A stretch of 64,000 bases of DNA from UBA11358 sp049517655 (GTDB lineage: Bacteria; Verrucomicrobiota; Verrucomicrobiia; Limisphaerales; UBA11358), in NCBI GenBank assembly GCA_049517655.1, contig JBEKRQ010000002.1:717817-781816 (forward strand), in the 5' to 3' direction. Every line of letters begins with the position of its first letter. The stretch's first letter is position 1. This document shows positions 61,301 through 64,000 of this stretch, in pieces. The notes beneath the pieces are model-generated. The model was not told the origin of the DNA. It did no database searches and saw nothing but the letters and a program-made list of their open reading frames with translations. The translations under genes and the position numbers were made by a program.

Positions 61301-64000
61301 GAACGCCGGTGTGATTGAAAAGGTGATCCGGCGACTGGTGGAGCATCACGATGCTTTGCGGATGCGGTATGAATCGGTGAACGGTGAGTGGCGGCAAGTC
61401 AACGTCAGAACTGAAACCTGTGAGGTCTTTCTGCGGATCGATCTGTCGGGACTGCCCGAAGAAGAACAAAACCAAAGGATTACCGCCGAAGCGGCAAAGG
61501 TACAGGCCAGCTTGGACTTGAAAGCCGGGCCATTGATTCGAGTATTGTGGCTGGACTTGGGACCGGCCCGGACGGCGCGGATGCTCATCGTGATTCATCA
61601 TCTGGTAGTTGACGGCGTGTCGTGGCGGATATTGCTCGAGGATTTGCAATGTGGCTGCCAGCAGGCAATGCAGGGGAAAGAGATCCAATTGCCGCCAAAA
61701 ACGACGTCGTTTCAGCAGTGGGCCGCCGATCTTAAGGAATACGCCCAGTCAGAAGGGCTGAAAGCGGAATTAAAATATTGGCTACAGGTTTTGGGTGAAG
61801 CGCGGGGCACTTTGCCGGTGGACCATGAGAGGGGAGAAAATACGGTAAGGTCGCGAAAAGTCATTTCGGTAGCATTGAACGAGGAACAAACGCAGATCCT
61901 TTTGCAGGAGGTACCGCAAAAGTACCGCACGCAGATCAATGATGCGCTCTTGATGGCATTGGCGCAGGCGCTGCAGCAATGGAGAGGGGCCGGCGGCATC
62001 ATCGTCGACATGGAAGGCCATGGGCGGGAGGATTTGTTCGAGAGGATCGATGTAACGCGGACGGTAGGATGGTTTACCACGATTTATCCCGTGGTCCTGA
62101 GGGAGATTTCGGAAGAACCCGGTCAAACCCTAAAATCGGTGAAAGAGCAATTGCGGCGCATACCCCGGAACGGAATTGGGTACGGCGTGTTGAAGCACCT
62201 GACGACCGGAGTGGCAGAGACGGAAGCGTTGCGGAGAAAGACAGGAGAGATGATGTTTAATTACCTTGGGCAGTTTGATCAGGTCCTGAAGACCGACGGG
62301 TGGTTTGGTGTGGCGCGAGAATCAAGTGGTCCAACGCAAAGCGAACGAGTCGGGTGCAGTTACAAACTGGAGATCAACAACCGGGTAGCGGCCGGAAAAT
62401 TGGAGGCAAGCTGGGCATACAGTGAACAAATGTACCGGCGGGAAACCATCCAAGCGGTGGCGGACAGTTTTGTTGAATCGTTGCGTCGATTGATCGTTCA
62501 CTGCCGGTCGGTGGAGAATGGAGGTTATACACCTTCAGATTTTCCTCTGGCTTGTTTGGATCAGCGGGAGTTGGATGTTATAACGGCTCGGCGCGGACAG
62601 GTTGAAGACATTTATCCGGTATCGCCGATGCAGGCGGGAATGCTGTTCGACACGCTCTATCACCCGGAGTCCGGAATATATTTTGAGCAAGTGAGCTGCC
62701 GGATACGGGGTGACTTGGAGGAGCGCGCTTTCAAGGGCGCGTGGGATCGGTTGGTGGCACGGCACGCGGTGATGAGGACCGCATTTGTTTTTGAACGGCA
62801 GGCAGAACCTCTGCAGGTCGTACAGCAGCAGGTCAGCCTGGAGTGGAAGGAAGAGGACTGGACGAACTTAAATGCGGCGGAGCAAGAGGAGCAGCTAAGG
62901 ACTTTTCTATCGCAAGATCGAAAACGGGGTTTTGATCTGGGGAAGGCCCCGTTGATGCGGTTCGCCCTGTTGCGGATGGCGAAGGGAATTTATCAATTTG
63001 TCTGGGGCTATCATCATGCTTTGATGGACGGATGGTCCGCGACTCTAGTGATAAGGGAATTCTTGGCGTATTATCAAGGACTGACTAGACGCGAGGTAAT
63101 CGAATTGGAACCGGTGCGCCCGTACCGGGACTACATTCAGTGGCTGAAAGGACGCGATTTAAAAGATGCTGAGCGATATTGGCGCGAGGCGCTCAAGGGA
63201 TTCTACGAACCGGTAATGCTCGGCGACGGTTCGGTCACCGACAACGGAGTCGGCAAGTTAAAGAAACAAACCCGACGATACCCGCCTGCATTGATAGAGG
63301 CATTGCAATCATTCGCGAAGCGAAACCAATTGACTGTGAACACCGTGATGCAAGGGGCATGGGCGTTGATGCTAAGCCGGCATAGCGGACGGGAGGACAT
63401 TGTTTTTGGGGCGACGACGTCGGGGCGGTCACCGGAGTTGAAAGGGATTGAATCCATGGTGGGGGTTTTTATCAACACCCTTCCGGTTCGAGTAAAGGCT
63501 CATGCTGACGCAACAGTGCGGGACTGGCTGAATGGGTTACTGAATGACCAGATGGCGGCCAGGCAGCACGAACATGCTCCGCTGGTACAAATCGGGGGCT
63601 GGAGCGAAGTGCCGCCGGGGACACCGTTGTTTGAAAGCATTTTGGTTTTTGAAAATTATCCATTGGATGAAACGAAAGAAGAGTGGGGCTTTACGATCGA
63701 GAACGTGCAGACCGAGGAACAAATCAATTATGCGTTGGGAGCGATGGTAACGCTCCGTTCGGAATTGATCGTGCAGTTTATCTATGACCCCGGACGATTT
63801 GAAGAGTGGTGCGTGGAGCGAATGGCGGGACATTTGGAGCGGTTGTTGGAAACCATGATCGCAAATCCGGACAAGCGGTTGTCAGAACTGTCGCTGCTTA
63901 GTGCGGCGGAACGGGAGCAGATAGTGGTGGGGTGGAACAGCACAGAAACAGAGTATCCAAGGGAGAAGTGTATTCCGGAACTTTTTGAGGAGCAGGTTAA
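55359..64000 (+). CDS. GT1-NRPS fusion (partial): GT1-C-A(nMT)-T-E-C-(A...)
   Basis: The ATG directly follows the previous stop (TAGATG); the frame stays open to the window end (2880 codons). GT1/UGT-like glycosyltransferase (1-~420; GAMGDIAPFLAIGRALRARG, ILHHGGMGTLGHAIVASVPQ), linker LSPEKRALLESRLMAR, C (HHIISDGW, ~606), A (YTSGSTGQPKG, ~1089; MYGPTETTIW, ~1224) interrupted by a methyltransferase (VLEIGCGTGMI, ~1457), A10 (LTPHGKLDRKGL, ~1838), T (LGGDSILSIQ, ~1894), epimerase (HHLVVDGVSWRIL, ~2081; EGHGRE; RTVGWFTTIYPV), C (HHALMDGWSA, ~2553) and the start of another module. The A code reads D-I-L-Q-L-G-M-I-W-K, a glycine-like code from memory. Continues beyond the window. Confidence 0.92.
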   Translation, partial: MNKVMGKIILTSVGAMGDIAPFLAIGRALRARGHDVIVLTNCCYQGLVKEAGLSFHSIDTPEEASRFLRDDVLWNSPQELPTLFKTHFLPKVLSEYEKIAGECRGNKSVIIARATPGIASLMASEKTGVPVVPVFTAPIMVSGMSILTELFSTILAGDINNIRQQASLPPIEDWRGWWHSPKHSIGAWPDWFCAPELGWPAGVETVGFLLDDQGQTGVVPEDVEKILRMDVPPVLITGGTNPFLRAEFHAVCVEACRRIGRAAVLVTRHHDSIPPHLPSNVIWLQSLPFASVMPRFGAILHHGGMGTLGHAIVASVPQIVLPFGADRPDNGSRLSKLGIAECFSRQNWKPELLAKALERALTSEEVRSRCQEFAGRCHRHDAISAACNMVEALLNGGAGSGQGSFTAKAAIQPDGQTQSKSETPLNLRDYSQIIAGLSPEKRALLESRLMARDEINRPNTKIPSIPRKTEANSFPLSFAQERLWFLDQLQPGNVGYQELVGLGITGRLDAGVLERSLNEIVRRHEILRTSFHIRAGEPRQVIATEVRFELPIYDLQNLSPDQRAAELQRTAECEMEKSFDLTGTPLIRAKLVRFSETEHVLLYGMHHIISDGWSMSVVIQELSKIYEAFARGEPSPLPELPIQYADFAVWQREWLTGPVLEKQLNYWRTRLGGVSGSCDLPFDFPRPAVSSLRGAALPVVLSSELTRKLKKLGQQEGATLFMVLLAGLKIVLQRYSGQTDVVLGSPIANRNRREVEGLIGFFVNVLVLRTEMEPQMSFLELVRRTRDTALEAYAHQDLPFEKLVAELQVERDLNRNPLVQVVFGLLNTPAEKLEVSGLHFSPVELENEAARFDLEFLLREVDGGVVGKLRYATDLFQASTVQRLLKHFELVLEKAVAGPGQRLSEWDILTGEERQQLLYRWNDTGTDYPKDKCIHELFEEQVERNPEAVSVIYEDKQLTYRELNERSNQLAHYLRKLGVGPEVLVGICVERSLEMVIGLLGILKAGGAYVPLDPRYPKGRLAYMVKQAQLKVLLTQQRLREELKQVVSDAGGEEGELVCLDGLRAVKRGVKKLKSGVWAENVAYVIYTSGSTGQPKGVQISHQALTNCLEWMRQEPGMEAADRMMAVTTLSFDIAGLELWLPLTTGATVVVAGSEAAVDGRELAQLMEKSEVTVMQATPATWRLLLEEGWKGKRGLKILCGGESWTEELAERLWKGSGSVWNMYGPTETTIWSAVSQVERGQTPMIEGPIANTEFYILDREMRLVPMGVVGELYIGGDGLARGYLHRPELTAEKFVPDPFDRESGQRLYRTGDIVRYRADGNIAFLGRKDEQVKIRGFRIELGEIEAALEQHPAVQQSVVVVREDEPGDKRLVGYVVANPDTACERISAELKGAQVEEWEMVWDDTYNQSPEPVDSMFNIAGWNSSYTGEPIPAEEMREWLDETLDDIRRLDPIRVLEIGCGTGMILFGLAGRCAEYWATDFSRGALAYIERQMERAGLEKSRIQLLHRNADNFEGINNEKFDCVILNSVVQYFPDVEYLLRVLEGAVSVVKEGGCVFLGDVRSLALLEVFRTAVELYKAAETLPSEQLKQRIQSQIGRENELAVDPGFFFALQRRLPKIRHVEIKPKGTRACNELTQFRYQVILHVGVGPELVEVAQWLDGEQEKRTLEELRQLLQAEQPDKVGVRGMANRQLWREVLLVNQLQNSEATRRVGELLEELRRRPADGVAPWELYELGKELAYNVEISWARHGAEGRFDAVFWRAPAKSQLALSGKVRAKFWDDKVPDRPWREYANNPLHNKLTLQLVPQLRSYLLGKLPDYMVPQSFVVMEKLPLTPHGKLDRKGLPAPGESRPQWLEEFAAPRTDTEKKLAKIWSDVLRLEQVGIHDNFFGLGGDSILSIQVITRAREEGLHLTPRQLFQHQTVAGLAEVAGVAGAKIAEQVPVSGAVELTPIQQWFFEKKLEAPHHFNQAVLLEIKNGLNAGVIEKVIRRLVEHHDALRMRYESVNGEWRQVNVRTETCEVFLRIDLSGLPEEEQNQRITAEAAKVQASLDLKAGPLIRVLWLDLGPARTARMLIVIHHLVVDGVSWRILLEDLQCGCQQAMQGKEIQLPPKTTSFQQWAADLKEYAQSEGLKAELKYWLQVLGEARGTLPVDHERGENTVRSRKVISVALNEEQTQILLQEVPQKYRTQINDALLMALAQALQQWRGAGGIIVDMEGHGREDLFERIDVTRTVGWFTTIYPVVLREISEEPGQTLKSVKEQLRRIPRNGIGYGVLKHLTTGVAETEALRRKTGEMMFNYLGQFDQVLKTDGWFGVARESSGPTQSERVGCSYKLEINNRVAAGKLEASWAYSEQMYRRETIQAVADSFVESLRRLIVHCRSVENGGYTPSDFPLACLDQRELDVITARRGQVEDIYPVSPMQAGMLFDTLYHPESGIYFEQVSCRIRGDLEERAFKGAWDRLVARHAVMRTAFVFERQAEPLQVVQQQVSLEWKEEDWTNLNAAEQEEQLRTFLSQDRKRGFDLGKAPLMRFALLRMAKGIYQFVWGYHHALMDGWSATLVIREFLAYYQGLTRREVIELEPVRPYRDYIQWLKGRDLKDAERYWREALKGFYEPVMLGDGSVTDNGVGKLKKQTRRYPPALIEALQSFAKRNQLTVNTVMQGAWALMLSRHSGREDIVFGATTSGRSPELKGIESMVGVFINTLPVRVKAHADATVRDWLNGLLNDQMAARQHEHAPLVQIGGWSEVPPGTPLFESILVFENYPLDETKEEWGFTIENVQTEEQINYALGAMVTLRSELIVQFIYDPGRFEEWCVERMAGHLERLLETMIANPDKRLSELSLLSAAEREQIVVGWNSTETEYPREKCIPELFEEQV

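Overview
The window looks like chromosome of a soil or sediment Verrucomicrobiota bacterium (Pedosphaera/Limisphaerales-like). This is inferred from a PEP-CTERM exported protein, Thr/Asn-rich secreted glycoside hydrolases, a DUF1553-type remnant and the argB-argD-argF run. I recognised no rRNA, tRNA or CRISPR.

Region 1 (1-13.3 kb) is mostly housekeeping: a receiver-domain response regulator with a broken tandem copy of its tail, a DUF4230 membrane protein, a PlsC-type acyltransferase, a DUF1232 protein, argB-argD-argF, a serine hydrolase, a leftover divergent argF 3' end, an RluA-type pseudouridine synthase, a SurA/PpiD-like chaperone, hemB and a TM-helix-repeat channel-like protein. Region 2 (13.3-25.8 kb) is accessory: an AraC-type regulator beside a secreted GH30 xylanase-like enzyme, two paralogous exported proteins (one PEP-CTERM), a small inverted-repeat element beside an integrase remnant, an OpgC-like membrane protein with a partner, htpG and a ceramidase-like lipoprotein.

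Region 3 (25.8 kb to the end) is a large nonribosomal peptide synthetase (NRPS) cluster that runs off the window. On the minus strand are a GT4 glycosyltransferase, a FAAL-ACP-C-FkbH-T initiation protein and a phosphopantetheinyl transferase. On the plus strand are a radical SAM/SPASM protein, a decayed partial duplicate of the FAAL/PPTase/radical SAM block, a second (B12-type) radical SAM enzyme, MbtH, a type II thioesterase, a giant O-antigen-ligase-like membrane protein and three tightly coupled synthetases: C-(FkbH N-terminal half)-T; GT4-C-A-T-C-FkbH-T; and GT1-C-A(nMT)-T-E-C-(A...). FkbH-type HAD domains are known to load a glyceryl unit from 1,3-bisphosphoglycerate onto carrier proteins, and FAAL plus FkbH initiation resembles the acyl-glycerate start of vioprolide.

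The best reading of the cluster is a lipid-capped, glycerate-containing depsipeptide assembly line. Its unusual feature is glycosyltransferases of two families (GT4 and GT1) fused directly to the N-termini of NRPS polypeptides. Product, sugar and acyl chain cannot be read from the sequence. One adenylation domain has a glycine-like specificity code, and the other has a Lys2 (aminoadipate reductase)-like code.
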